A DNA stretch of 37,957 nucleotides from Clostridium sp. Cult2. Lineage in GTDB: Bacteria > Bacillota > Clostridia > Tissierellales > Tepidimicrobiaceae. The translations under genes were made by a program, and so were the position numbers. The DNA lies in contig NZ_PPXX01000014.1 of NCBI RefSeq assembly GCF_021655075.1, positions 1-37,957 of the forward strand. Reading direction: 5' to 3'. Shown here piece by piece: positions 17,326-25,895 of this stretch. The notes beneath the pieces are model-generated. The model was not told the DNA's origin and did no database searches. It saw only the letters and a list, made by a program, of their open reading frames with translations. The first letter of the stretch is position 1. Every line of letters begins with the position of its first letter.

Positions 17326-18306
17326 TTAATCGGCAGGTAGATAATTGTTAGTAAAACCAAATCCTGCAGGAATTTCCTTATCAATAAGACCTTCTTGGAA
17401 TAACCAAGAATAAAAGTTATCCCATCTTTCTTGGTCAATATACCCCCACTGGCTTATCTCTGCTTTATACTGGTTTGAAATCCATTTTTGACTTTCTAGA
17501 ACCAAATCTTCATCTAATTCTGGATTAGCCTTAATCAATATATTGGCTGCTTCTTCTGGATATTCTATAGCATATTCATAACCTTTTGCTACTGCCTTTA
17601 GAAATGCTTTAGCTTCTTCCTTATTGTTTTCAAGATATTCATTGTTAGCAATTAACATAGGGCTATAATAATCCAATACTGGATTAATATCTTTAAAAGC
17701 AAAGAAATCTGTCTCTACACCTTTAATCTTTGTTGCAATACCATCCCAAGCATAATATACCCATACTGCATCTACATCCGTATTAAGCGCAGTCACAACA
17801 TCTGTTACAGTGCTAGGAATCATTTGGATTAAATCATAATCTCCACCATCTGCTTCCACCACCGATTTTATTATTGCTTTCTCAATAGGCATATCCCAAG
17901 TTGCATAAACTTTATTACACATACCCTTTGGAGTATCCAACCCATTACCTTTTAAAGATATAATACCTGATGTATTATGCTGTAATAAAGCTGCCACCGC
18001 TGATACTGGAAGTGGCTCATCTGTGGCAAAAGCAGGAGCTATGGAATCTTGGAAATCAACTCCAAATTGTGCCTTTCCTGCAGCTACAATACTTGCAGTT
18101 CCACCTTCTGGTGGTTGAGCAATTTCTACTGTAAGACCTGATTCTTTAAAGTATCCTTTCTCCTGAGCCACATACAATCCAGTATGATTGGTATTTGGGG
18201 TCCAGTCAAGGACAATGGTTATTTTCTCTTCACTTTTCTTACTACAAGCAGTCATAGTAGCTATTATTCCTAATATACAAACTAAAATTATTAATTTATT
18301 TTTCAT
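17326..18306 (-). CDS. thiY: Substrate-binding lipoprotein for HMP/formylaminopyrimidine (ThiY/NMT1-like)
   Basis: ThiY captures a thiamine-degradation pyrimidine (formylaminopyrimidine) outside the cell for uptake and salvage. The 326-aa protein has a lipoprotein signal, with lipid attachment at Cys21 (MTACSKK). It is followed by the NMT1/THI5-like domain. The segment LDWTPNTNHTGLYVAQEKGY near the N-terminus is the hallmark of this family and contains the pyrimidine-binding Trp. GTASIVAAGKAQFGVDFQDS and the C-terminal half complete the two-lobe fold. The ligand is inferred from the family and the riboswitch. It follows the permease gene by 20 bp and has GAAGGAG before the ATG. Confidence 0.9.
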   Translation of the reverse strand: MKNKLIILVCILGIIATMTACSKKSEEKITIVLDWTPNTNHTGLYVAQEKGYFKESGLTVEIAQPPEGGTASIVAAGKAQFGVDFQDSIAPAFATDEPLPVSAVAALLQHNTSGIISLKGNGLDTPKGMCNKVYATWDMPIEKAIIKSVVEADGGDYDLIQMIPSTVTDVVTALNTDVDAVWVYYAWDGIATKIKGVETDFFAFKDINPVLDYYSPMLIANNEYLENNKEEAKAFLKAVAKGYEYAIEYPEEAANILIKANPELDEDLVLESQKWISNQYKAEISQWGYIDQERWDNFYSWLFQEGLIDKEIPAGFGFTNNYLPAD

Positions 18307-18326
18307 TATTATTCTCCTTCTATGTT

Positions 18327-19112
18327 TTATATATTATTTTGTAAATTATTCTCATTCTTTGTCCATGGCATACTTATCCTTTGTAGAGCTGTCACACCTC
18401 TCATCAATAATAAACTGATTGTTGATATAAGAAATATTACTGCAAACATCTTGTCAAAAGAATAGGATTTCTTGACCCTAATCATATACACTCCCAAACC
18501 GCTAAATCCTCCAAGCCACTCAGCGATTACTGCACCTACTATTGAATAGGAAGCAGATATCCTAAGGCCAGCAAAAAAGTGGGATAAGGAACTTGGTAGT
18601 TTAATATGTCTAAATATTTGATATTTTGAAGCATTCATAGACATTAGAAGCTTTATAGTATCTGGATCTGCAGACATAAATCCATCCAATAAACCAATTG
18701 TAATAGGAAAAAATGTTACAATTACAATTAGGGTAACTTTTGGTGCTATACCATATCCTAACCACAAAACCAATAGTGGTGCTATAGCTACTGTTGGTAT
18801 AGTCTGAGTAATGACTAACACGGGATAAATTGCCTTATATACGAAATGAAATCTATCCATTAATACAGCAACAATAAATCCTAATATTACCCCAATACTT
18901 AGTCCAAAAAATGCTTCTAACAATGTCACCTTTGAGTGATGCATAAGAAGTGGAAAATCCAATATAAAAGCCTTTACCATATCTACAGGCGATGGTAACA
19001 TATACTTTGGTACCACTTCTATAATAGATAAAATTTGCCAAATAATAAGTATCCCTACTATTGCTGAATATGATGATATTTTACTTGTGATGCTTTGAAA
19101 CCTTTTGATCAA
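18327..19112 (-). CDS. thiX: ABC transporter permease (ThiX-like)
   Basis: This 261-aa inner-membrane permease of the BPD_transp_1 family has about six membrane helices. Its cytoplasmic EAA-type loop (GLRISASYSIVGAVIAEW) contacts the ATPase. The only usable start near the first helix is a TTG at 19112, which lies inside the end of the upstream DUF77 gene (32-nt overlap). The next internal Met would remove the first helix. A GGTGG lies about 13 nt upstream of the TTG, which is far, so translation probably relies on coupling. Second gene of the TPP-controlled operon. Confidence 0.87.
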   Translation of the reverse strand: MIKRFQSITSKISSYSAIVGILIIWQILSIIEVVPKYMLPSPVDMVKAFILDFPLLMHHSKVTLLEAFFGLSIGVILGFIVAVLMDRFHFVYKAIYPVLVITQTIPTVAIAPLLVLWLGYGIAPKVTLIVIVTFFPITIGLLDGFMSADPDTIKLLMSMNASKYQIFRHIKLPSSLSHFFAGLRISASYSIVGAVIAEWLGGFSGLGVYMIRVKKSYSFDKMFAVIFLISTISLLLMRGVTALQRISMPWTKNENNLQNNI

Positions 19113-19377
19113 TAGTTAGAACACCACCTTCTGGCCTAAAATTAATCTTTACATAGGACATTACAGATGGACATCCAGCCTCAATGGCAATGTATTGACA
19201 TTTTTTCACAATTTCCATTAATTCTTCATATTCACCCTCAATTGTAGTTTCAAAAGGTCCTACATAGTAAGTTAAGCCAGTACCTTTAATATATGCAATA
19301 ACCTCATCTACAATGGATATTATCTGTTCTTTAGATTCAACTCCTGGTAATACTTGAATAGCAACACTTGCATTCAT
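19081..19377 (-). CDS. Thiamine-binding protein of the DUF77/MTH1187/YkoF family
   Basis: This small (98 aa) cytoplasmic protein has one ferredoxin-like DUF77 domain. Recognisable stretches are SVAIQVLPG near the N-terminus, YYVGPFETTIEGEYEELMEI and VMSYVKINFRPEG. Members of this family, such as YkoF of Bacillus (two such domains), bind thiamine or its HMP moiety. A GTG precedes the ATG by one codon. The ATG at 19377 has the better spacing to AGGAGG. It is the first gene after the TPP riboswitch. In other genomes this family often accompanies thiamine-precursor transporters, which supports the operon's role. Confidence 0.87.
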   Translation of the reverse strand: MNASVAIQVLPGVESKEQIISIVDEVIAYIKGTGLTYYVGPFETTIEGEYEELMEIVKKCQYIAIEAGCPSVMSYVKINFRPEGGVLTIDQKVSKHHK

Positions 19378-19436
19378 CACTAATTCCTCCTTTAGTCTTT
19401 TTCTAACAAAATTATATTTATGTATGGGTAATAAAA

Positions 19437-19466
19437 AATCCTCTCTGGTAAATACCAGAGAGGATT
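19437..19466 (-). terminator. Riboswitch-controlled terminator of the thi operon
   Basis: The stem has perfect 14-bp arms (AATCCTCTCTGGTA and its complement) and, on the minus strand, is followed by a T run. It lies between the TPP aptamer and the first gene, the expected place for the expression platform. Confidence 0.88.
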
Positions 19467-19501
19467 AAATACAATATTCCTATAAACAAGTACAATAATA
19501 T

Positions 19502-19588
19502 TCTCCCTACGCTGGCATTATCCAGATCAGGTCAACGGGTAGAGAACTTGAATTTCTCTTCTCAGCCCAATACATTGAGCACCCCTTA
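19502..19588 (-). promoter_or_regulatory. TPP riboswitch (THI element)
   Basis: On the minus strand the conserved THI-box parts appear in order: GGGGTGCTC near the 5' end, GGGCTGAGA, CTCTACCCGTTGACCTGATC, then TGGATAATGCCAGCGTAGGG. The variable arm AGAGAAATTC/GAACTTGAATTTCTC sits between. Thiamine pyrophosphate binding would favour the terminator at 19437-19466 and switch off the transporter operon. Confidence 0.97.
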
Positions 19589-19600
19589 ATCCAATACTAG

Positions 19601-19627
19601 CTTATACTAATTTTTTTAAATTGTCAA
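19601..19627 (-). promoter_or_regulatory. Likely promoter of the thi operon
   Basis: On the minus strand TTGACA (19622-19627) is followed after 15 nt by TATAAG (19601-19606). Spacing is short, but transcription would begin just before the TPP aptamer. Confidence 0.5.
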
Positions 19628-19651
19628 GAAATTATCAATTATTAAATTAAT

Positions 19652-20845
19652 TTATAAAATAATCTTCCCTACTTCTTTGATTAAATCATTCTTTGTAAAA
19701 AAAGATAGTACATCTACTTTTTCTATTATCCTATCGAATATCCTAGTTTTTTCATCTTCTTCAGAATTCTGATTTTCTCTAACTAAGTCTAGTAAATCAT
19801 GAAAAGTATAGATTTTAAATCTTTCTATCCCATAGATTTCCGCCAATTTATCTAATAGATATACTAATATATCTTCATAATTTGCTTCTTTTTCTACTCC
19901 CAAAGTAGAGGATAATTTAGGAATAATAAATTCAAACAATGCCCTTTTATCAGGTACACCTTCTATTTTAAATATTTCTCTAAGTTTTGATATCTTTTCC
20001 TCTTCTAAATTAAACAGATAATTGATTATATAATCTTCATCTTCTATAGATTCAATATAATAATGGTATCCTTTCAACCCTCTTAACGCTTTTAGCCCAT
20101 CATAATACCCTAATTTGATATTATACCGAGCAGTTTCTCTATCAAAATCCAAAACCTTTCCCAAATTATCTTTAGGTGAAATAGTAATAATATTTAAACC
20201 ATCAGAATTTATCTTCTTAACGATTCCTGGAGCATGAGTCCTAACAACTATTAAATCCGTATACCCTTTATTCTTCAATAGGTTTACAGGTAGATTATTA
20301 TAAATTCCTCCGTCTATATATCTTTTACCATCTATCCTTTCAGTTTTGAAAACAGGTAGATAAGCACTAGCCATTAAATATTCAACCAGTTGCCCATAAG
20401 GAATATCCTCAATATATATCTCTAAGGGTTTTAAATCCGTTAAAGAAACAGTCACAATCCCAAAGTCTTTACCAGAATGTCTAATCTTATCCTCATCTAT
20501 TAATTCTGAGAGTAGATTCTTTAAAGGTGTTATATCTAATCCCTTATCCACAAAAAATCCTCTAAAACTATCTACTAATAAAGAAATATCTTCTTTGCTT
20601 AATTTTCTGCTTTTTATTCTTTTTATATCTTCCTCACTAGCATTAATAATTTTAGAATAAGAAATTTCATGCCATATTTCATAGGCTCTTTCAAAATCAC
20701 CTTGAGCTATCATCGCTCCATTCAATGCACCTACAGAGGTACCAGCAATACCCTTAATATCAATACCTTCTTCTATTATTGCCTTATAAGACCCGATATG
20801 ATAAGAGCCTTTGGCTCCTCCACCTTCTAATACAAGCCCGTACAT
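19652..20845 (-). CDS. Patatin-like phospholipase
   Basis: This 397-aa cytoplasmic lipid acyl hydrolase carries the patatin signature: the oxyanion loop EGGGAKG (residues 7-13), the nucleophile motif GTSVG with Ser37, and the second catalytic residue in DGG at Asp178 (YIDGGIYNNLPV). After the patatin domain, residues of about 265-397 form a helical, charged C-terminal region whose role I cannot assign. An open frame extends 12 codons further upstream, but GGAGG is positioned for the ATG at 20845. The first 62 nt overlap the end of the capA-like frame, so translation of the two is probably coupled. Confidence 0.9.
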   Translation of the reverse strand: MYGLVLEGGGAKGSYHIGSYKAIIEEGIDIKGIAGTSVGALNGAMIAQGDFERAYEIWHEISYSKIINASEEDIKRIKSRKLSKEDISLLVDSFRGFFVDKGLDITPLKNLLSELIDEDKIRHSGKDFGIVTVSLTDLKPLEIYIEDIPYGQLVEYLMASAYLPVFKTERIDGKRYIDGGIYNNLPVNLLKNKGYTDLIVVRTHAPGIVKKINSDGLNIITISPKDNLGKVLDFDRETARYNIKLGYYDGLKALRGLKGYHYYIESIEDEDYIINYLFNLEEEKISKLREIFKIEGVPDKRALFEFIIPKLSSTLGVEKEANYEDILVYLLDKLAEIYGIERFKIYTFHDLLDLVRENQNSEEDEKTRIFDRIIEKVDVLSFFTKNDLIKEVGKIIL

Positions 20846-21911
20846 AGCACCTCCACCTCTTTTTTTGTATAATATTATCATTTATCTCTATAATTCCATC
20901 CTCTGAAATTGATGTTTTAAGAGGACTTGAAAGGGCTTTTATATAATCTATCTTTTCTCTTTTTTTCTCATCATCTACTGGGATAGGTCTTCCATTTATT
21001 ATGGTGCAGGGAATTATTTTTATCCTATCAATTTTTTTGTCTTCAATAATCACCTGACCAATCATAGTAGTTCTGTTTAAATCATTTTTAGAACCAAAAA
21101 CAAAATTTCCTAAACTATAAAATATGGGTTTCCCTTTATATACTTCTATACCTTGTAAAACATGAGGATGATGTCCCATTACAATATCCGCACCCATATC
21201 AATAGCTTTTCTAGCAACTGCTATTTCTTCAGGCCTAGGTTCAACATTTCCTTCCTTTCCCCAATGAATAGACAAAATTACAATATCTACTTCCTTTTTT
21301 AACTCTTCTATTCTTTTCATCATATCCTTGGTATAACCATCATAGGCTCCCACTAAACCTAGCTTTTTATCTGTAGCGTACCATTTCACATCAGGAATAA
21401 CCCTAGAAAAGGATATTATTCCAATCTTTACTCCTTCCCTTTCAATAACAGTACCCATTAATGCTTCTCTTTTATTTCTGCCACCACCAGCATAAGCAAT
21501 TTCATTCTTTTCTAAATGATTTAGAGTATCCATTAATCCTTCAAATCCATAATCTAAGGTATGATTATTAGCTAAGGTTACCACATCTATTCCAGCTTCT
21601 TTCATTGGTTTCAAGGTTTCAGGATAAGACCTAAAATTGTATTCCTTTTCTGGCCATTTTTTACCCCGTGTAGTTATGCTAGTCTCTAAATTCACTATAG
21701 ATAAATCACTACTTTGAAAATAATTCCTTACCTTTTCCCAAGGATAGGCATAACCATTTCTATCAATTTGCCTTTTAATAGAACCATCCATCATTACATC
21801 TCCAGCCATAGAAACAGTAATGATTCTATTATTTCCTAATTCATGAGCCATTGAGAAAGTATTAAGAAAAAACAGAGTAAAAATCAACAAAAATATTATA
21901 ATCTTTTTCAC
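20784..21911 (-). CDS. CapA family metallophosphatase-like protein (PgsA/CapA)
   Basis: CapA proteins have a calcineurin-like fold and are needed for poly-gamma-glutamate capsule production or related envelope processes. The 375-aa protein has a signal peptide or membrane anchor (residues 1-22). Family motifs follow: MAGDVMMDG, SIVNLETSIT, LANNHTLDYG, ILSIHWGKE, MGHHPHVLQG and FYSLGNFVF. No capB/capC genes are near, so the substrate is unknown. The start is GTG, with GGAGGG upstream. The last 20 or so residues (from about WRCYVRAC) are Arg/Cys-rich and run out of frame over the start of the patatin gene. They look unlike a family C-terminus and may reflect loss of an earlier stop. Confidence 0.88.
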   Translation of the reverse strand: MKKIIIFLLIFTLFFLNTFSMAHELGNNRIITVSMAGDVMMDGSIKRQIDRNGYAYPWEKVRNYFQSSDLSIVNLETSITTRGKKWPEKEYNFRSYPETLKPMKEAGIDVVTLANNHTLDYGFEGLMDTLNHLEKNEIAYAGGGRNKREALMGTVIEREGVKIGIISFSRVIPDVKWYATDKKLGLVGAYDGYTKDMMKRIEELKKEVDIVILSIHWGKEGNVEPRPEEIAVARKAIDMGADIVMGHHPHVLQGIEVYKGKPIFYSLGNFVFGSKNDLNRTTMIGQVIIEDKKIDRIKIIPCTIINGRPIPVDDEKKREKIDYIKALSSPLKTSISEDGIIEINDNIIQKKRWRCYVRACIRRWRSQRLLSYRVL

Positions 21912-21975
21912 AACAACCCTCCTGCAAAGATTTGATTATCCTTATATTATATAATTGAATCCTCTATTTTAAAAC

Positions 21976-22413
21976 CTATTTTTCTTCTAATATTGAAGTA
22001 CAATGAGGACATCTTTTAGCTTCTAAAGGTATTTCACTAAAACAGTATTCACATTGTTTAGTTGTTACAGGAGTTGGCTCTTCTTTTCTTTTAAACCTAT
22101 TGATTTGCCTAACAACTAAAAATAATGAAAAGGCAATTATTAAAAACTCAATAATCGTATTTAAAAATAAACCATAATTCAAAGTTGCTGCCCCTGCATC
22201 CTTAGCCTGTTGTAATGTCGAATAATTACCACCATCAAGACTAATAAAAAAATTACTAAAATCAACTTTTCCAATTAATCCACCAATTATAGGCATAATA
22301 ACATCGTTAACTAAAGAGGACACTATCTTTCCAAAAGCTCCCCCTATAATAACCCCTATTGCCAAATCGATTACATTGCCCTTTACTGCAAACTCTTTAA
22401 ATTCTTTGAACAT
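21976..22413 (-). CDS. mscL: Large-conductance mechanosensitive channel MscL with C-terminal zinc ribbon
   Basis: MscL opens under membrane tension to release solutes in osmotic downshock. The 145-aa protein has the family opening [20 protein letters not shown], the glycine-rich first helix (about 15-45) and a second helix (about 85-105). The cytoplasmic tail is not the usual helical bundle alone. It ends in a four-cysteine ribbon, C121-x2-C124 and C135-x2-C138, that should bind zinc. Such ribbons occur in some Firmicute MscLs. AGGAGG precedes the ATG. It starts 30 bp after the upstream cysteine-desulfidase-like gene, so the two may share a transcript. Confidence 0.95.
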   Translation of the reverse strand: MFKEFKEFAVKGNVIDLAIGVIIGGAFGKIVSSLVNDVIMPIIGGLIGKVDFSNFFISLDGGNYSTLQQAKDAGAATLNYGLFLNTIIEFLIIAFSLFLVVRQINRFKRKEEPTPVTTKQCEYCFSEIPLEAKRCPHCTSILEEK

Positions 22414-22443
22414 TTCAATTCCTCCTAGCTACATATTTGTTTG

Positions 22444-23739
22444 TTAATTTATACCCATTGTTTTTATTATATTAACAATTATTGAATCTGTATTTGAAAA
22501 TCCTTCTTTACATAGAATTTCTAAATTCTTAATGGTTTCTTCTATAGTCCCTCCAATTATTCCAATATTGGGTTTGACTATAATGTTTTCATTTGCCAAG
22601 TATGCAGCAAGGACTGCTTCTTCTGCTGATGTAGATAATTTTAACGAACAAGTTTCCTTAGCCCCATCACATATCATACCAGTAAGATTGGCTAACATAT
22701 TATTACATGCTCCATTTATCTGCTCTTCACTTCCACCTAACATCCAAGATATGGCTGCACTAGCTCCAACTCCTGCACCAATAGCACAACCACACATAGC
22801 AGATAATTTGCCAGTATGTAATTTTACATACTTATTTACTATATGGGCAAAAAATATAGCTCTTATTAATCTTTCTTTTGTTATCTCCTTTTCCTCAGCA
22901 ACTACTATTATGGGTAAAACCACTCCTAGGCCTTGATTACCACTACCCGAACTAGTCATTATTGGGCAATTCCCTCCACCCATCCTAATATCTGCAGCTG
23001 CTGCAGTTAAAATTCTTGCCCTAGTTGGAGCATCGTTTTTCAGCATTCCTTCCCTTTGTAGTTTTATAAGACCTCTTCCTATGTTTAATCCATTTTCTAT
23101 TTCTATTCCCATTTCTGCTGCATTTCTGTTCATCTCTATCCCATCCTCCAGAAATGCAATATATTCTATGGGGATAGATTCTGAAATCGCTATTATATCT
23201 TTAAATGACAAATTTTTTATAAAATCCGAAGCTAATCCCTTGTCTTTATTCAAAACACCTCTATAAACAATTTTCCCATCTACTTTAATACTATCTATAT
23301 GGTTATGAGCATCCTTTAATACTACTTCCACAATTCTATCTTTTCCATGTGCTAATATTTCCACATATATATCCGAAGTGTTTCCCAAATAATCCACAGA
23401 TACTTTCCCTTTTTCTAGTATCTCATGAGCTTTCCTAATATGTTCTTCATTTACATTTTTTAAAACCATCAATTGGTCTTCTGGATTCCCACTTATAATC
23501 CCCAAGACACCTGCTAAATCTAGTCCCCATTCCTTTGTATTAGGAATAATAACTGATTTCCCATTTTTAAATATATTTTTGCTTAATTTTATTTCTAATC
23601 TTTCAATTTCTTCATTTAAATATTTATTTGCAACAGAAGATGCATAAGCTACAGCAACAGGTTCCGTACATCCTAGGGCTGGTAGAGTTTCGTCTTTTAT
23701 TATGGTTAATAACTTTTTTATAATTTTGTCATCTACCAT
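22444..23739 (-). CDS. L-cysteine desulfidase / UPF0597 family iron-sulfur enzyme
   Basis: This family (CyuA/YhaM in E. coli, MJ1025 in Methanocaldococcus) degrades L-cysteine to pyruvate, ammonia and sulfide using a [4Fe-4S] cluster. It is related to the alpha domain of iron-sulfur serine dehydratases. The 431-aa protein shows the family opening PALGCTEPVAVAYA with C24. Further cysteines are at 258 (GGGNCPIM), 316 and 318 (MCGC), 345, 357 (MICDG) and 364, among which the cluster ligands should lie. Cysteine versus serine as substrate is inferred from the family. GAGGTGG precedes the ATG. No cysteine importer (CyuP) or regulator is adjacent. Confidence 0.87.
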   Translation of the reverse strand: MVDDKIIKKLLTIIKDETLPALGCTEPVAVAYASSVANKYLNEEIERLEIKLSKNIFKNGKSVIIPNTKEWGLDLAGVLGIISGNPEDQLMVLKNVNEEHIRKAHEILEKGKVSVDYLGNTSDIYVEILAHGKDRIVEVVLKDAHNHIDSIKVDGKIVYRGVLNKDKGLASDFIKNLSFKDIIAISESIPIEYIAFLEDGIEMNRNAAEMGIEIENGLNIGRGLIKLQREGMLKNDAPTRARILTAAAADIRMGGGNCPIMTSSGSGNQGLGVVLPIIVVAEEKEITKERLIRAIFFAHIVNKYVKLHTGKLSAMCGCAIGAGVGASAAISWMLGGSEEQINGACNNMLANLTGMICDGAKETCSLKLSTSAEEAVLAAYLANENIIVKPNIGIIGGTIEETIKNLEILCKEGFSNTDSIIVNIIKTMGIN

Positions 23740-23803
23740 ATTTTCACCACCTCTCTTTTTATATACTTATATTTTAAACAATATTTATGCAAGTATTAAT
23801 GAT

Positions 23804-23840
23804 AAAAGGACAAACTGATGATTATTTAGCTTGTCCTTTT
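23804..23840. terminator. Terminator between the LURP-like and desulfidase genes
   Basis: Arms AAAAGGACAA (23804-23813) and TTGTCCTTTT (23831-23840) are perfect complements with a 17-base loop. On the minus strand the hairpin lies about 110 bp past the LURP-like stop and ends in a T run. Confidence 0.65.
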
Positions 23841-23951
23841 ATTCGACTAAAATTTTAATAAGAGGTCCTTTCTATCATTAAGATTTATATTATTTAGGTA
23901 TATTTCTATATGAATGTGTTAAAATGCAAAGATTATTAAACTCTCAAATCT

Positions 23952-24440
23952 TTAAGAATTATTTCTATTGCCATCATAAAATATCTGATCCAATACAATA
24001 ATGATGGATAAGATAAAAGGTTGATCTTCCTCATCTAATATTTCCACAGAATAGGTATCAGAAAGGGAAATCCATTTCTTATTTACCCATGCTATAGGCT
24101 TACCATTTTTAGAAATATTGAAATTATGATGGAATATGTCTCCGTCAATAGTAAGATTCCCATAGGTACTTTCAATATAAAATTTTGGCTTGAAAAATGT
24201 AAATTCCTTTTTAATCTTTCCAATAAGATTTCCTTCTTTGTAGATATCATATTCAGGCAAAAATCTAAATACTTTCTGTTCTATATAGATAAGCTCTATT
24301 CCATTTAAATCATAGATATTCAATTTATTCCCTAAGGAAAATATTTTTCCTACCACCTCATATTTGGGATATCCATGTTCATCTTCAATATTAAATCTAT
24401 CTGCAAATGTAAAAATTTTTTCTTTAATAATATATCTCAT
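23952..24440 (-). CDS. LURP-one-related / YxjI family protein
   Basis: The 162-aa protein has the tubby-like beta-barrel layout of LURP-one/YxjI proteins. Repeating short beta-strand motifs are visible: YIIKEKIFTFADRFNIED near the start, VVGKIFSLGNKLNIYDLNG, KVFRFLPEYDIYKEG, IGKIKKEFTFFKPKFYI and IAWVNKKWISLSDTYSVEI. The last part (ILSIIIVLDQIFYDGNRNNS) is the typical short hydrophobic C-terminal helix. The molecular role of bacterial members is not known. Tubby-type barrels bind lipids in eukaryotes. The ribosome site is GAGGAG. Monocistronic by appearance. Confidence 0.88.
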   Translation of the reverse strand: MRYIIKEKIFTFADRFNIEDEHGYPKYEVVGKIFSLGNKLNIYDLNGIELIYIEQKVFRFLPEYDIYKEGNLIGKIKKEFTFFKPKFYIESTYGNLTIDGDIFHHNFNISKNGKPIAWVNKKWISLSDTYSVEILDEEDQPFILSIIIVLDQIFYDGNRNNS

Positions 24441-24596
24441 TTTATTCTCCTCAATAAAAATTAATTTCTAAACACTTACATTATATTATATTTAAATAAA
24501 TATATCTATATACTCTACAATTAAAGTTCAACAAAATAATAAAATATGATAATATATAATATAATTATCTATTTATTCGAAAAGGAGAAAAGATAA

Positions 24597-25022
24597 ATGG
24601 GAAAAAGAAAATCTTGGAATGAATATTTTATGCAAATAGCTGAAATAGTGGCAACTCGCTCTACCTGCGATAGGGCAGAAGTAGGATGTTTGATTGTCAA
24701 TGATGATAATAGGATAGTCTCTACTGGATATAATGGCTCAATTTCAGGTAATCCCCATTGTGATGATGTGGGACATACTATTAGAGATGGTCATTGTATC
24801 GCCACTATACATGCCGAAATGAACGCCCTGCTTTATTGTGCTAAGGAAGGCATTCCAGTAAAAGAATGTAAAGTCTATGTCACCCATTTCCCCTGTCTTA
24901 ATTGTACAAAAGCATTAATACAAGCAGGAATTAAAAAAATTTATTATAAAAATAGTTATAGGATTGATGATTATGCTATAGAATTACTGGAAAAAAATAA
25001 TGTAACCTTTGAAAAAATATAA
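24597..25022 (+). CDS. Deoxycytidylate deaminase (dCMP deaminase, ComEB-like)
   Basis: This enzyme deaminates dCMP to dUMP, feeding thymidylate synthesis. The 141-aa protein has the cytidine-deaminase zinc site: His and the proton-shuttling Glu in IHAEMNALL, and the two Cys in PCLNC. The N-terminal RSTCDRAEVGCLIVNDDNR and GYNGSISGNPHCDD match dCMP deaminases rather than tRNA or guanine deaminases. The ribosome site AAAGGAG precedes the ATG. It is monocistronic, with a shared terminator against rnhA. Allosteric control by dCTP/dTTP is known for the family, but its residues were not checked. Confidence 0.93.
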   Translation: MGKRKSWNEYFMQIAEIVATRSTCDRAEVGCLIVNDDNRIVSTGYNGSISGNPHCDDVGHTIRDGHCIATIHAEMNALLYCAKEGIPVKECKVYVTHFPCLNCTKALIQAGIKKIYYKNSYRIDDYAIELLEKNNVTFEKI

Positions 25023-25064
25023 TCAAAGAAGAACACAGGAGTTATTCTCTACATTAATGTAAGG

Positions 25065-25100
25065 AAATAATGAAGGACTTAAATGAGTCCTTCATTATTT
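25065..25100. terminator. Bidirectional terminator between dCMP deaminase and rnhA
   Basis: Perfect 15-bp arms, AAATAATGAAGGACT (25065-25079) and AGTCCTTCATTATTT (25086-25100), flank a six-base loop. The right arm overlaps the rnhA stop codon. Confidence 0.88.
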
Positions 25101-25706
25101 AATACCTAAAGCTTCCTTGGCTAATCTATCTGCCTCTTCATTGTATTTTTCTCCAGAATGAGCTTTAATTTTAATAAATACCACCTTTAATCTTTTCTTT
25201 ATTGAATCATAATACTTTTTATATTCTTTAGTACCATACTTGTTGGTTTTCCATTCTCCAAGGGCCCACTTTTCAATTCCCATATAATCATAGTATAGAT
25301 ATAAAATCTCCTTTCCACTTTTCAAAGCCTCTTCCATAGCAAATATAGACCCTCTTATTTCACCAGCAACATTTCTCATATCTATTAAATTTATGTCATT
25401 TTCCTTTTTTGAATAGGTTTGTTTTCCATCACTGGTAAATATAACAGCACCAAAACTATAATATTTATTATCTACATCAAAGCTACCATCTACATAGGCG
25501 ACCATTTCATTTTCTTTTAATTTCATTATTTCTTTTTCCCTGGAAGTTTTTTCATTGCTTTTAATAAAATCCATAGCTTCTTCATAGTTTGAAAATTTCT
25601 TATATATAGCTTTAGAATACCCTTTTACCTGAGCCTGACATTCGTCCCAAGTCTCATATATACCTTTTTCTCTGCCTTCCTTAACTGCATAATAATATTT
25701 AACCAT
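25095..25706 (-). CDS. rnhA: Ribonuclease HI with N-terminal viroplasmin/RHBD-type domain
   Basis: RNase HI cleaves the RNA strand of RNA-DNA hybrids. The 203-aa protein has an N-terminal hybrid-binding domain of the viroplasmin type (residues 3-48: YYYAVKEGREKGIYETWDEC, then VKGYSKAIYKKFSNYEEA), followed by a linker and the RNase H domain. The catalytic acidic set is complete: D73 (YVDGSF), E116 (GEIRG), D140 (YYDY) and D193 (EADRLAKEA), with the conserved His at 183 (KAHSGE). The start has AAGGGGTG. The domain order is like that of eukaryotic RNase H1 and many clostridial enzymes. Confidence 0.94.
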   Translation of the reverse strand: MVKYYYAVKEGREKGIYETWDECQAQVKGYSKAIYKKFSNYEEAMDFIKSNEKTSREKEIMKLKENEMVAYVDGSFDVDNKYYSFGAVIFTSDGKQTYSKKENDINLIDMRNVAGEIRGSIFAMEEALKSGKEILYLYYDYMGIEKWALGEWKTNKYGTKEYKKYYDSIKKRLKVVFIKIKAHSGEKYNEEADRLAKEALGIK

Positions 25707-25812
25707 AATACACCCCTTAAGTTTATATTAGTATATCCATTCTACTACTTTTTTAATTGATTTTCTAGTCTTTGGTCTTCTTTGAAAATTCTCTAAACAT
25801 TCAAAATGTACC

Positions 25813-25840
25813 TTGTCCTAAATATTATAAATGATATAAT
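25813..25840 (+). promoter_or_regulatory. Promoter of the arginase gene
   Basis: TTGTCC (25813-25818), a 16-nt spacer and a perfect TATAAT (25835-25840) precede the AAGGAGG and ATG of the arginase gene. Confidence 0.65.
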
Positions 25841-25895
25841 AAAATTGTATAAGGTGCTATTTTTGTCAAATATTATGATATAAGGAGGTTTAATA

